DNA from: Paenibacillus sp.
GTDB lineage: Bacteria; Bacillota; Bacilli; Paenibacillales; Paenibacillaceae
DNA length: 5,393 nucleotides
Assembly (NCBI GenBank): GCA_029256665.1
Contig: JAQSXN010000485.1
Coordinates: 1 to 5,393, forward strand
Direction of reading: 5' to 3'
Shown here piece after piece: positions 1-5,393 of this stretch (within the stretch, counting starts at the first letter, position 1; each line of letters begins with the position of its first letter). The notes below the pieces were generated by a model, which ran no database searches, was not told where the DNA came from, and was given only the letters and a program-made list of their open reading frames with translations. Both the position numbers and the translations under genes were made by a program.

Positions 1-939
1 GCTGAAATATCTGCGTTCCTCATACCCCAGAGCGGAAGCCACCTCCTGCACCTTCGCCCCCTCAACGAGCAGCAGCTTCGCCTTCTGAATGCGTTCCGAG
101 GTCATATACTGCGTGACCGTCATCCCGGTCACCTGCTTGAACAAGCTGGCAAAGTAGCTGGCGCTAAGATGAACATGGGCGGCGCATTCGCCGACGGAAA
201 TATCCTCCGACAACCGGCTCTTCATATAGTCGATCGCTTTATAAATCACCTTCTGGCCGCCGGACAGGCTGTTCTGGTGCACTAGCGTCGCTCCCTCCGT
301 GCACAAGGCCAGCAGTTGGCGCTGCAAGGACGCCAGGGAAAGCCCCGCGGTCCCTTGCACCGCCTTGAAGCTCTGGATCAGCGGATGTATGTCCGAATAC
401 GGAACCATCTCGTAAAAGGTGCGGATCGCGGAAGCAGCCAGCTCCTCGTACAGGCTGAGGAGATAATTCGGATTTTGCCGGGAGACCAGCTTCTGCAGCG
501 AATCCGAAATGGCGGACAGAATGGCAGCCGTCCGCCCCGTATTTCCGGAACGAAGAGCAAGCAGCAGCTCGTCCTTATATTCAAGCGCCAGCGGCTCCTG
601 GCTTCCGCTCTGGTGAATATCGTCATACAAAATCGCCGTATTGCCTTCCGTGAACAGGTGATGGGATAGCGCCTGCTGCGCTTGGCGGTAGGAATCCGGC
701 AGCTCGCTAATCTCCGCTACTCTGCCGCCGACCCCGACGGAAACCGTAAACTTGGTATAGCGTTCGATATTCCGGCACATTTGCTCGGCAATTTCGATTG
801 GGCTGCGCTCGCCCGCATCGTTGAGTACGGCCAGGTACTGGTCAAGGCGGTATCGGAAAACAACGCTGCGCGTATGCTCGGCAAGCGTCTCCTGCATAAT
901 ATTGAGCAACGAGAACTTCTTCCCATGGGATGCGGTGGT
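1..939 (-). CDS. C-terminal fragment of the response regulator: GGDEF-like and AraC-type DNA-binding domains, partial
   Basis: Open from just after TAA 942-940 to the window edge. The recognisable protein begins near 916 with FSLLNIMQETLAEH. A degenerate GGDEF-like domain (PF17853 style) is visible: VSVGVGGRVAEISELPDSY followed by RQAQQAL. A helical region follows, then the AraC domain from about 250 to 1. The first HTH is SVGECAAHVHLSASYFASLF (about 198-139), followed by KQVTGMTVTQYMTSERIQKA. The second HTH begins VQEVASALGYEERRYFS, where the window ends about 20 residues short of the usual C-terminus. The codons are free of stops for over 300 residues, so the sequence has been under coding constraint until recently. 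It has no clear start of its own; TTG at 909, 7 nt after GGGAAGAA (924-917), could act as a restart, which is speculative. Confidence 0.75.
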
Positions 940-1420
940 TTACGAGCAGCGTAAAGTACTCCTGCCGGAGCGCCGGCATGCTTTCGCGAAGCTTGTTTTC
1001 CATTTCCCTCACGCTTAACAATTGTAATTTCTCTTCCATAATCTCGGCTTTGGCTCGAAGCACGGCGGACATAATATCCTCTTCCGAGAAGGGCTTCACC
1101 ACGAAATCAAACGCGCCGAGCTGCACCGCCTGCTGCGCATAATCAAAGTCGGCATAGCCGCTGATCAGAATGAATTTGCAATTGCGGTTCTCTTCCAGAA
1201 CCATGCGCAGCATGCTTAGCCCGTCCATGATCGGCATCCGTATATCGGTAATGATCAGGTCTGGCCGCAATTTGCTAATCAACTGCAGCCCTTCTTCGCC
1301 ATTGCTCGATACTCCGGCTACTCGAATTCCTTGTTCTTCCCAATTCATCGCGGTCAATCCGTCCACCACGCTCTTAATATCGTCGATAATGCAAAGACTG
1401 ATTGCTTCAGTATGCCTCAC
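842..1420 (-). CDS. N-terminal fragment of the response regulator: receiver domain plus linker
   Basis: A 192-residue open frame from GTG 1420. The receiver spans residues about 5-122: acidic pair Asp13/Asp14 (CIIDDIKSVVDG), phosphoacceptor Asp59 in IITDIRMPIMDG, Ser87 (ILISGYADFDYA) and Lys109 (DFVVKPFSEED). All switch residues are present, so the fragment could fold and be phosphorylated. A helix-rich linker follows (AEIMEEKLQLLSVREMENKL), then the start of the middle domain (ALRQEYFTLLVNHRIPWEEV). From about residue 169 the tail QYYAGDACRAYAQRCFPIPP looks unlike any family continuation and is read in the wrong frame until the TGA. If expressed it would be a stand-alone receiver. Confidence 0.6.
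   Translation of the reverse strand: MRHTEAISLCIIDDIKSVVDGLTAMNWEEQGIRVAGVSSNGEEGLQLISKLRPDLIITDIRMPIMDGLSMLRMVLEENRNCKFILISGYADFDYAQQAVQLGAFDFVVKPFSEEDIMSAVLRAKAEIMEEKLQLLSVREMENKLRESMPALRQEYFTLLVNHRIPWEEVLVAQYYAGDACRAYAQRCFPIPP
907..925 (-). other. Frame-shifting deletion junction in the response regulator
   Basis: Here the coding sense passes from the receiver frame (IPWEEV) to the +1 frame (FSLLNIMQETL). The local sequence GGGAAGAAGTTCTCG contains GAAGAAG, which can be read as E-E in one frame and K-K in the other. That could be the residue of a recombination between short GAAG repeats. The exact breakpoint is uncertain by about 10 nt. Confidence 0.6.
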
Positions 1421-3074
1421 CCGACTGCTCCCCTCTCCTGGGCAATGAAATCCGTATTTCCGTTCCGCGCTCCGGCGCGCTGTTCACATGAAGGGTTGCG
1501 CCATCCCCATAATAGAGCTGGAGCCGCCGAATCAGATTGAGCGTCCAACGATCCCCTTCTCCGGCGATTTCGATCTCGATGCGTCCGCCGTTCTTGAGAT
1601 CCCGAAACCCGTGCAAAATGCTGTTCTCCGTCAGCGGCTGCAAGAGGATACGTGGAATCGAAAGGGCGAGCAGCTCAGGTTCGTCCGCACGAATCTCGTA
1701 AGTAAACAAACCTTCATAGCAGCTTAGCTGCAGCTCCAGATATTGACGCACATGCTCCAATTCCTTCGATAATGTCGTAATCTCCTGGCCATTGTTCAGG
1801 CCGAGCTGGAACAGGCGGGAGAGCGACATGACCATCTGCTGCGACGGCTCGATCTGCTTCAGCTTCAGCTTCCAGTAAATCGTATTGAGCGTGTTATACA
1901 GAAAATGGGGATCCATTTGGGCCGACAAGGCTTTGATCTCCGCAGTCCGCTTATGCGTCTGCGCCTCCGTTACCTCATCAATCAGCACTACGATCTGCTC
2001 CAGCATTCGGTTGAACCGGAGGCCCACTTGCCCCAACTCATCCCCGCTGCCGCTCTCGAAACGGGCGGTGAGATCGTTGTTCTCGACCCGCTTCATCACT
2101 TTCATTAGACCTTGCAGAGGCATAAGCAAATAACGCGAGAACGCGCCGGAGATCAGCGTGGTTACAATGAAAGCGGCCAGAGCAACCGCCGCGATCAGCC
2201 ATTTGACATACACTAGATCTTTGAGGACGCCGGCCCTGGACTGAATGGTGGTCATCGTCCAATCCGCAATGCCTATGCCAGCATAATTGAGCAAATAGGT
2301 CTCGCCGTTCAGTTCGAAGGATTGACTGCCCTCCGGGCGATTCATCAAACTCCTCAGATTTCCCGCATCCACCGCCTGGCGGACCAGCGGTTCGTTCGCC
2401 GGGTAGACCGTCATTCCTTTATCATCGAGCAGGAAGCTCAACGCTCCTCCCCCCGTATCTCCTTGCACCAGCTTGCGAAAGCCTTCCTCTCGGATATTCA
2501 CGACAATGTATACGCCGCTGACCGGCGTGTCGAAGATCGGCTCCAGAATGAGCGAGATGACGCGGTCCTTGCCAGTGAACAGCATATCCTCATGCCCCTC
2601 CACCCACAGATTCTTTTTCTCCTGTCCGATACGATCATACAAAAACGTATCCTCGAACGCGTTAAGTCGATTGCGGTTCATGGACGAGGGATAGAATTCG
2701 CCGATCGGCGTAGACACGTAGATGGAATGGATCAGCGGTTCGGCGACCCGCGCCTGCGAGAAGACGTTATCTAAATCGCTTAGATGCTTGTAATACCTGC
2801 TGTCGTCCGCGGAGACGACATCCCTCAGCATCTCGTAGAAGGGTCGGCTGATCATAAACGTCATCATAATCAACATCAGTTTATTCAGCTTCTCGTCTAC
2901 GATCTGCGCGGATCTTGCCACCGTGTCCTGCGTGAGTTTCAACGCGTTCTTCTCCAAGGTGGCGGCCGAGATATAATAGGACAACCCTCCGGTCATCAGG
3001 ACGGAGATCACGATGACGGCCAGAAACGCGATTTTGAGTTTGTTGCGCAGTGATTGCCTGCGGAGGTATTCCAA
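1407..3074 (-). CDS. YesM-type membrane sensor histidine kinase with a truncated ATPase domain
   Basis: Sensor of a two-component system that should autophosphorylate on His and pass phosphate to the downstream regulator. The start is taken as TTG 3074 because of SD spacing; GTG 3083 would add three residues and gives a 558-residue numbering used here. TM1 is at about 18-40, followed by a roughly 250-residue extracytoplasmic sensor region (dCache-like) and TM2 at about 293-315. HAMP (316-368) includes NNDLTARFESGSGDELGQVG. The phosphoacceptor motif is AQMDPHFLYNTLN with His393. The N box is LLQPLTENSILHG with Asn487. After that the protein runs WTLN-LIRRLQLYYG (513-526): the segment that should carry G1 (DxGxG) and G2 (GxGL) is absent, some 35 residues. 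Family members are usually near 595 residues, so the shortfall fits one in-frame deletion. The protein could be made and sit in the membrane but should not bind ATP normally. The stop overlaps the regulator gene by 14 nt. Confidence 0.9.
   Translation of the reverse strand: MEYLRRQSLRNKLKIAFLAVIVISVLMTGGLSYYISAATLEKNALKLTQDTVARSAQIVDEKLNKLMLIMMTFMISRPFYEMLRDVVSADDSRYYKHLSDLDNVFSQARVAEPLIHSIYVSTPIGEFYPSSMNRNRLNAFEDTFLYDRIGQEKKNLWVEGHEDMLFTGKDRVISLILEPIFDTPVSGVYIVVNIREEGFRKLVQGDTGGGALSFLLDDKGMTVYPANEPLVRQAVDAGNLRSLMNRPEGSQSFELNGETYLLNYAGIGIADWTMTTIQSRAGVLKDLVYVKWLIAAVALAAFIVTTLISGAFSRYLLMPLQGLMKVMKRVENNDLTARFESGSGDELGQVGLRFNRMLEQIVVLIDEVTEAQTHKRTAEIKALSAQMDPHFLYNTLNTIYWKLKLKQIEPSQQMVMSLSRLFQLGLNNGQEITTLSKELEHVRQYLELQLSCYEGLFTYEIRADEPELLALSIPRILLQPLTENSILHGFRDLKNGGRIEIEIAGEGDRWTLNLIRRLQLYYGDGATLHVNSAPERGTEIRISLPRRGEQSGEAY
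1428..1439 (-). promoter_or_regulatory. Ribosome binding site of the response regulator gene
   Basis: On the minus strand AGGAGAGGGGAG (1439-1428) lies 7 nt before the GTG at 1420. It sits inside the 3' end of the kinase gene. The strong site supports GTG 1420 as the start and, with the 14-nt overlap, suggests translational coupling to the kinase. Confidence 0.75.
1526..1547 (-). other. Probable in-frame deletion junction in the kinase ATPase domain
   Basis: Codons 513-520 read W-T-L-N-L-I-R-R. The left part (RWTLN) belongs to the beta strand just before the G1 box, and the right part (LIRRLQLYYG) is the helix after the G2 box in YesM relatives. The N-box His491 is about 28 residues from RRLQLYYG, where the family has roughly 60 to 70. 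An ancestral L-N-L on both sides (strand end and the GL-N-L of the G2 helix) would supply a short direct repeat for slippage. This is an inference from family knowledge, without an alignment. Confidence 0.65.
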
Positions 3075-3084
3075 GCTTGTCACA

Positions 3085-3090
3085 CCTTCC
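3085..3090 (-). promoter_or_regulatory. Ribosome binding site deciding the kinase start
   Basis: GGAAGG at 3090-3085 on the minus strand is the only Shine-Dalgarno-like sequence before the kinase. It lies 1 nt from the GTG at 3083, too close to serve it, but 10 nt from the in-frame TTG at 3074. The TTG is therefore the more likely start, and the GTG would fall inside the ribosome-binding region. Confidence 0.55.
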
Positions 3091-3111
3091 GTTAAAATTC
3101 TCTATCCTATG

Positions 3112-3141
3112 ATTATGTCACCCCGACCGCCGCTTCGACAA
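3112..3141 (-). promoter_or_regulatory. Predicted sigma-A promoter of the kinase/regulator operon
   Basis: On the minus strand, TTGTCG (3141-3136) is followed after 18 nt by CATAAT (3117-3112), which matches TATAAT at five of six positions. The -10 is preceded by TG-A, giving an extended -10 (TGACATAAT) that can compensate for the weak -35. Transcription would start near 3105, leaving a leader of about 30 nt. The -35 lies only 3 nt beyond the terminator's U tract. No catabolite-response (cre) site was recognised nearby. Confidence 0.55.
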
Positions 3142-3144
3142 TGC

Positions 3145-3191
3145 AAAAACGAAAGCTGTCCCGCAGCCGTATCATGGCTTCAGGGACAGCT
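3145..3191 (-). terminator. Rho-independent terminator after the beta-helix gene
   Basis: Read on the minus strand, a perfect 9-bp stem AGCTGTCCC (3191-3183) pairs with GGGACAGCT (3162-3154). An additional inner 4-bp pairing, AGCC (3179-3176) with GGCT (3168-3165), sits around a 7-nt loop. The stem is followed at once by TTCGTTTTTG, a U-rich tail. It lies 24 nt past the TAA of the upstream gene and before the kinase promoter, so it separates the two transcription units. On the plus strand the stem is followed by ccttctgtt, so it is probably not bidirectional. Confidence 0.87.
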
Positions 3192-3215
3192 CCTTCTGTT
3201 GCTCGCCTACCGACG

Positions 3216-5393
3216 TTAGGCGGGAGGCGCCAGAACCAGGGCGTCGTCAAAGGACACGCCAGCCGAGGTGGTCCGGAATCCGATTTTTCCCGCCGTCAAT
3301 TCCGTTACGGGATTGGTCCATTCCGTCATTAACGCTCCGTTCACATAACCCTTTACCGCATTGCCTTCGATGAAGACCTTAACCGTATACCATTGGTCCG
3401 CCCGAGCCGCGAAAGGAGCGCTGGACACCAGCGTCAGCACCTGGTTCACGGACTTGTACAATTCCACAACCTGAGTCGCCGAATTGATGCGGTACATATA
3501 ATAGTTGTTCGCATCCTGTACCCGGAATAGAAGGCCTGCATTGGCATTGGCGATGGGCATTTTCACTTCGGCTTGATAGGTATAATCCGTCCATGGATCG
3601 CCGGCTGTCGCGATCGCGGTTGCCGAGGCGGTTTGGGTCAACGCTTTCGAGCCGTCCGCCGTTACGCTCCACGAACCGGAAGCCGATGTCCAACCTGTCG
3701 AATTTCCGTCTTCGAAATCGTCGCTGAACCTTGTGATCGGGTAAACGGCGGCATTGTCGAAATGAACGCCTGCCGAGGTGGTCCGGAATCCGACGCCTCC
3801 CGTTGTCAATTCTGTTACCGGGTTGGTCCATTCCATCTCTGCTTGCCCGTCTACGTAACAAATAATCTTGTTCCCCTCTACAACCGCCTTGACGGTATAC
3901 CACTTCTTGTTTTGGGCCGGGAACGGGGCGCTGGCCACCAGCGTCAATTGTCCATTCACGGATTTGTACAATTCCAGCATCTGATTCGATGCATTGATTC
4001 GGTACATATAAAAGTTATTGGCGTCCTGGACTCTGAATGCGATGCCTGCATTGGCATTCGTAACCGCCATTTTCACTTTGGCTTCATACTCGTAATCCGT
4101 CCATGCGTTGCCGGAGTGGGCGGTTATCAAAGACGTGATGGTCTGGCTTCCGCTGGACAACACGTTATTACCGCCATCCGTCGGTACGCTCCAGTCGCCT
4201 GCAACTGACGTCCAGCCCGTCGTATTGCCGTCTTCGAAATTGTCGCCGAACAGCAACGGCCTGGAATTGGCAAAGGTTACGCCGGTTACATTGCTATTGA
4301 TAACGGAAACTTTCAAGTCGGTCAGATTGGTCGCGAGCTTGCCCTTCACGTAAACATCCGAGAACATGACGTTTTTCACCATTCCGCCTTTGGTGACATT
4401 GCCGGAGAGTCTGGATTGCTGCGATCCCAACTGGCGAATATTGATGTTTTTCACCGTGATATCGCTGACATCGCCGGAAGTGCTGGTCGAAATCCCCAAC
4501 CAATAATTCCCGAACTGATTGATTTCTACTCGTTCAATATCGATATTCTCAAACGTAATCCGCCTGGCGTAGCCTTCCTCCGGAAGAGTGTTGAGCGTGT
4601 ATCCGTGATCAATTAGCAAGGCCCGGGCGCTCTGATACACATACGAATTGCGGACGGTCACCCCGATTTGCGCCTGTGCTACTCCCTGGCCAATCTTGAA
4701 CGCCGCGCATCGCGTCCATGCAAACGCGTCGTCAAAGACTACATTCTCCAAATGCTCGAGCGCTCCCGGCCACCCGCTGGACATTCCCGTCTGCAGCCAG
4801 GTTTTAGTCGAGTACGTGTCATCATCCGATATGGCGATCGAATGCTGGACAAGCACGTTCTGACTCTCGTTTATATCGATGACGTCATTCTCGATTTTGT
4901 ATAAATCCTGGAAGCCTTTCAGATTTTTAATGGTCACGTTGTCGGAACGAACCACCATAAACGACCAGAAGCCAGCGTCCCGCAAGATGAGACCATCAAA
5001 ATTAAAATTCGAGGTTTGCATCGGAACCAGTAGATTATTCAGGAACCCTTCATCTTTGTTCGGCGCCGGCATCTTCCGCTCCCGCATCGCGATGCCCTTG
5101 CCGTCGATGGTTCCCCGTCCCCGGATCGTAATGTTGCTGGAGCCTGCGGTCGTCCGAATAAAATACGTTCCGTCCGCATTTCGTGAAGTCTTGCGGAAAT
5201 CATTGGTGTAGTCCTCTCCCTTGCCCGTGCCGACAATGACAGCTCCTCCTGCCAGATAAAAGGTCACATTGCTTTTCAACGTCAGGTTTCCGCTTTTATA
5301 GACGCCTGCCGGAACAAATACAGTGCCGCCGCCGGCATTATGAGCCGCATCGATCGCCTGTTGAATCGCGCCCGATGCCATCGTGGCCCCCGT
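3216..5393 (-). CDS. GH28-like beta-helix glycoside hydrolase with two C-terminal ConA-like domains (5' end outside window)
   Basis: Probably a secreted polysaccharide-active enzyme; 725 residues are visible and the stop is TAA at 3218-3216. The ATG at 5381 is not the true start: the frame stays open to the edge, and the residues before it (TGAT, then MASGAIQQAIDAA) match the inside of the usual opening of the Pectate_lyase_3/GH28 fold, so the N-terminus and any signal peptide lie beyond the edge. Numbering from that internal Met, residues 1-375 form a right-handed parallel beta-helix with many N-V-T-I/N-I-x-I rungs. END-VID at 164-169 and S-DDD-TYSTK at 185-193 correspond in position to the GH28 motifs NTD and DDxxxxxK. 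The GH28 GHG and RIK motifs appear replaced (about CAA 225-227 and LID 256-258), so polygalacturonase activity is not assured; a GH49-like or other clan GH-N specificity is possible. Residues 380-547 and 554-716 are two tandem beta-sandwich domains, probably carbohydrate-binding. A terminator follows the stop. Fold is confident, substrate unknown. Confidence 0.88.
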   Translation of the reverse strand, partial: TGATMASGAIQQAIDAAHNAGGGTVFVPAGVYKSGNLTLKSNVTFYLAGGAVIVGTGKGEDYTNDFRKTSRNADGTYFIRTTAGSSNITIRGRGTIDGKGIAMRERKMPAPNKDEGFLNNLLVPMQTSNFNFDGLILRDAGFWSFMVVRSDNVTIKNLKGFQDLYKIENDVIDINESQNVLVQHSIAISDDDTYSTKTWLQTGMSSGWPGALEHLENVVFDDAFAWTRCAAFKIGQGVAQAQIGVTVRNSYVYQSARALLIDHGYTLNTLPEEGYARRITFENIDIERVEINQFGNYWLGISTSTSGDVSDITVKNINIRQLGSQQSRLSGNVTKGGMVKNVMFSDVYVKGKLATNLTDLKVSVINSNVTGVTFANSRPLLFGDNFEDGNTTGWTSVAGDWSVPTDGGNNVLSSGSQTITSLITAHSGNAWTDYEYEAKVKMAVTNANAGIAFRVQDANNFYMYRINASNQMLELYKSVNGQLTLVASAPFPAQNKKWYTVKAVVEGNKIICYVDGQAEMEWTNPVTELTTGGVGFRTTSAGVHFDNAAVYPITRFSDDFEDGNSTGWTSASGSWSVTADGSKALTQTASATAIATAGDPWTDYTYQAEVKMPIANANAGLLFRVQDANNYYMYRINSATQVVELYKSVNQVLTLVSSAPFAARADQWYTVKVFIEGNAVKGYVNGALMTEWTNPVTELTAGKIGFRTTSAGVSFDDALVLAPPA
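3234..3722 (-). repeat. ConA/LamG-like domain, copy 2 (coding repeat)
   Basis: Second module, starting DDFEDGNSTGW and ending near GVSFDDALVL, 10 codons before the stop. It aligns along its whole length with copy 1, with a few short gaps between residues about 577 and 595. It is longest-conserved at EWTNPVTELT, GFRTTSAGV and RVQDANN-YMYRIN. No linker richer than PITRFS separates the two copies, so this is a head-to-tail internal duplication. Confidence 0.82.
3262..3793. repeat. Direct 22-bp perfect repeat pair within the two ConA-like domains
   Basis: The identical 22 bases at 3262-3283 and 3772-3793 start gccgaggtgg on the plus strand, with 510-bp spacing. They encode the GFRTTSAG motif in both domain copies, and flanking sequence matches less perfectly up to the EWTNPVTEL motif. 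This is the best-conserved nucleotide stretch of the duplication and a possible site for homologous expansion or loss of one domain. Confidence 0.8.
3741..4244 (-). repeat. ConA/LamG-like domain, copy 1 (coding repeat)
   Basis: First of two tandem beta-sandwich modules in the beta-helix protein. It begins DNFEDGNTTGW and ends near GVHFDNAAVY. The pattern (FEDGN..GW start, WTDYEYEAKVKM, AGIAFRVQDANNFYMYRI, KWYTVKAVVEGN, GFRTTSAG) is typical of concanavalin-A-like domains attached to Paenibacillus glycosidases, annotated variously as LamG, 3-keto-disaccharide hydrolase (DUF1080) type or CBM66-like. Copy 2 matches it at roughly 60% of residues by eye. A carbohydrate-binding role is inferred from the family. 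Confidence 0.82.

Larger units (their letters stand above)
1..1420 (-). pseudogene. YesN-type response regulator (receiver, GGDEF-like, AraC HTH), broken by an out-of-frame deletion; 3' end outside window
   Basis: Regulator partner of the kinase just upstream, overlapping it by 14 nt. The N-terminal frame (from GTG 1420) carries a complete CheY-like receiver and stops with TGA at 844-842. The remaining coding sense continues in the +1 frame from about 916 to position 1 with no stop, and ends in a two-helix-turn-helix AraC domain. Reading across the junction, LRQEYFTLLVNHRIPWEEV should lead into some 40 residues opening the GGDEF-like domain, but it goes directly to FSLLNIMQETLAEH. So a segment seems missing as well as the frame being shifted. 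Adding about 45 residues and the C-terminus outside the window gives some 535 residues, normal for this family. As written, no single protein links receiver to DNA-binding domain, so phosphorylation could not control transcription in the usual way. An assembly error is the main alternative. Confidence 0.82.

Noticed and set aside
842..910. The tail QYYAGDACRAYAQRCFPIPP as a true C-terminus of a short regulator
   Set aside because: The same DNA read in the +1 frame gives a family-typical helix (NIMQETLAEH) that joins a continuous coding frame to the window edge, so the tail is out-of-frame reading.
907..925. A simple one-base sequencing slip as the only defect in the regulator
   Set aside because: Correcting one base would restore the frame but still leave about 40 family residues missing between IPWEEV and FSLLNIMQ. 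It remains possible if this lineage has a naturally short domain.
2322..2774. A 150-residue open frame on the plus strand
   Set aside because: It is antisense to the kinase sensor region. Composition is rich in R, H and Q with no hydrophobic core pattern, as expected for a shadow frame.
3262..3793. The paired 22-bp repeats as attachment sites or mobile element ends
   Set aside because: Both copies are in phase inside homologous protein domains and are explained by the domain duplication. No transposase or integrase lies between them.
3573..4208. A 211-residue open frame on the plus strand
   Set aside because: It lies fully antisense to the ConA-like domains, shows no recognisable domain, and has no convincing ribosome binding site. 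The minus-strand reading is clearly protein-like throughout.
5379..5381. ATG as the start of the beta-helix gene
   Set aside because: The frame is open further upstream to the window edge, and the residues flanking the Met form the internal GAT-x-x-x-x-AIQQAIDAA motif of the fold. A mature secreted enzyme would also need a signal peptide, which is not present here.

Overview
The window most resembles a Paenibacillus or close relative (Bacillota). The evidence is a YesM-type sensor kinase followed directly by a YesN-type response regulator with an AraC output domain, next to a large modular beta-helix polysaccharide-degrading enzyme. This architecture is strongly expanded in Paenibacillus. GC content looks moderate by eye (not computed). 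Genus is an inference from family style, not from a marker gene.

Everything coding lies on the minus strand, so transcription runs from the right edge to the left edge. Positions 5393-3216 hold the 3' part of a GH28-like right-handed beta-helix protein whose start lies beyond the right edge. It ends in two tandem, clearly homologous concanavalin-A-like domains (3741-4244 and 3234-3722). A rho-independent terminator follows at 3145-3191. A promoter with an extended -10 element (3112-3141) then starts a new unit: a membrane sensor histidine kinase (3074-1407) overlapping by 14 nt a response regulator that runs off the left edge (1420-1).

The main observation is that both two-component genes appear damaged by internal deletions. 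The kinase reads through in frame, but its ATPase domain jumps from the N box straight to the RLQLYYG strand, so the G1 (DxGxG) and G2 (GxGL) ATP-lid motifs are absent. The regulator has an intact receiver domain in one frame, which stops at 842. The rest of the protein (GGDEF-like middle domain and AraC DNA-binding domain) continues uninterrupted in the +1 frame from about 916 to the window edge. At that junction roughly 40 residues expected for the family also seem to be missing, so this looks like an out-of-frame deletion and not a single-base slip. Each gene would have a normal family length if its missing segment were restored.

Intact, the kinase would sense an extracellular or envelope cue, probably a carbohydrate or its binding protein, and phosphorylate the regulator at Asp59, which would activate nearby sugar-uptake and degradation genes. 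As written, neither step should work normally. Whether this is real decay of the system or an assembly artefact cannot be settled from the sequence alone. I see no RNA genes, CRISPR arrays, insertion sequences or complete mobile elements. There is no gene-free stretch longer than about 130 nt.
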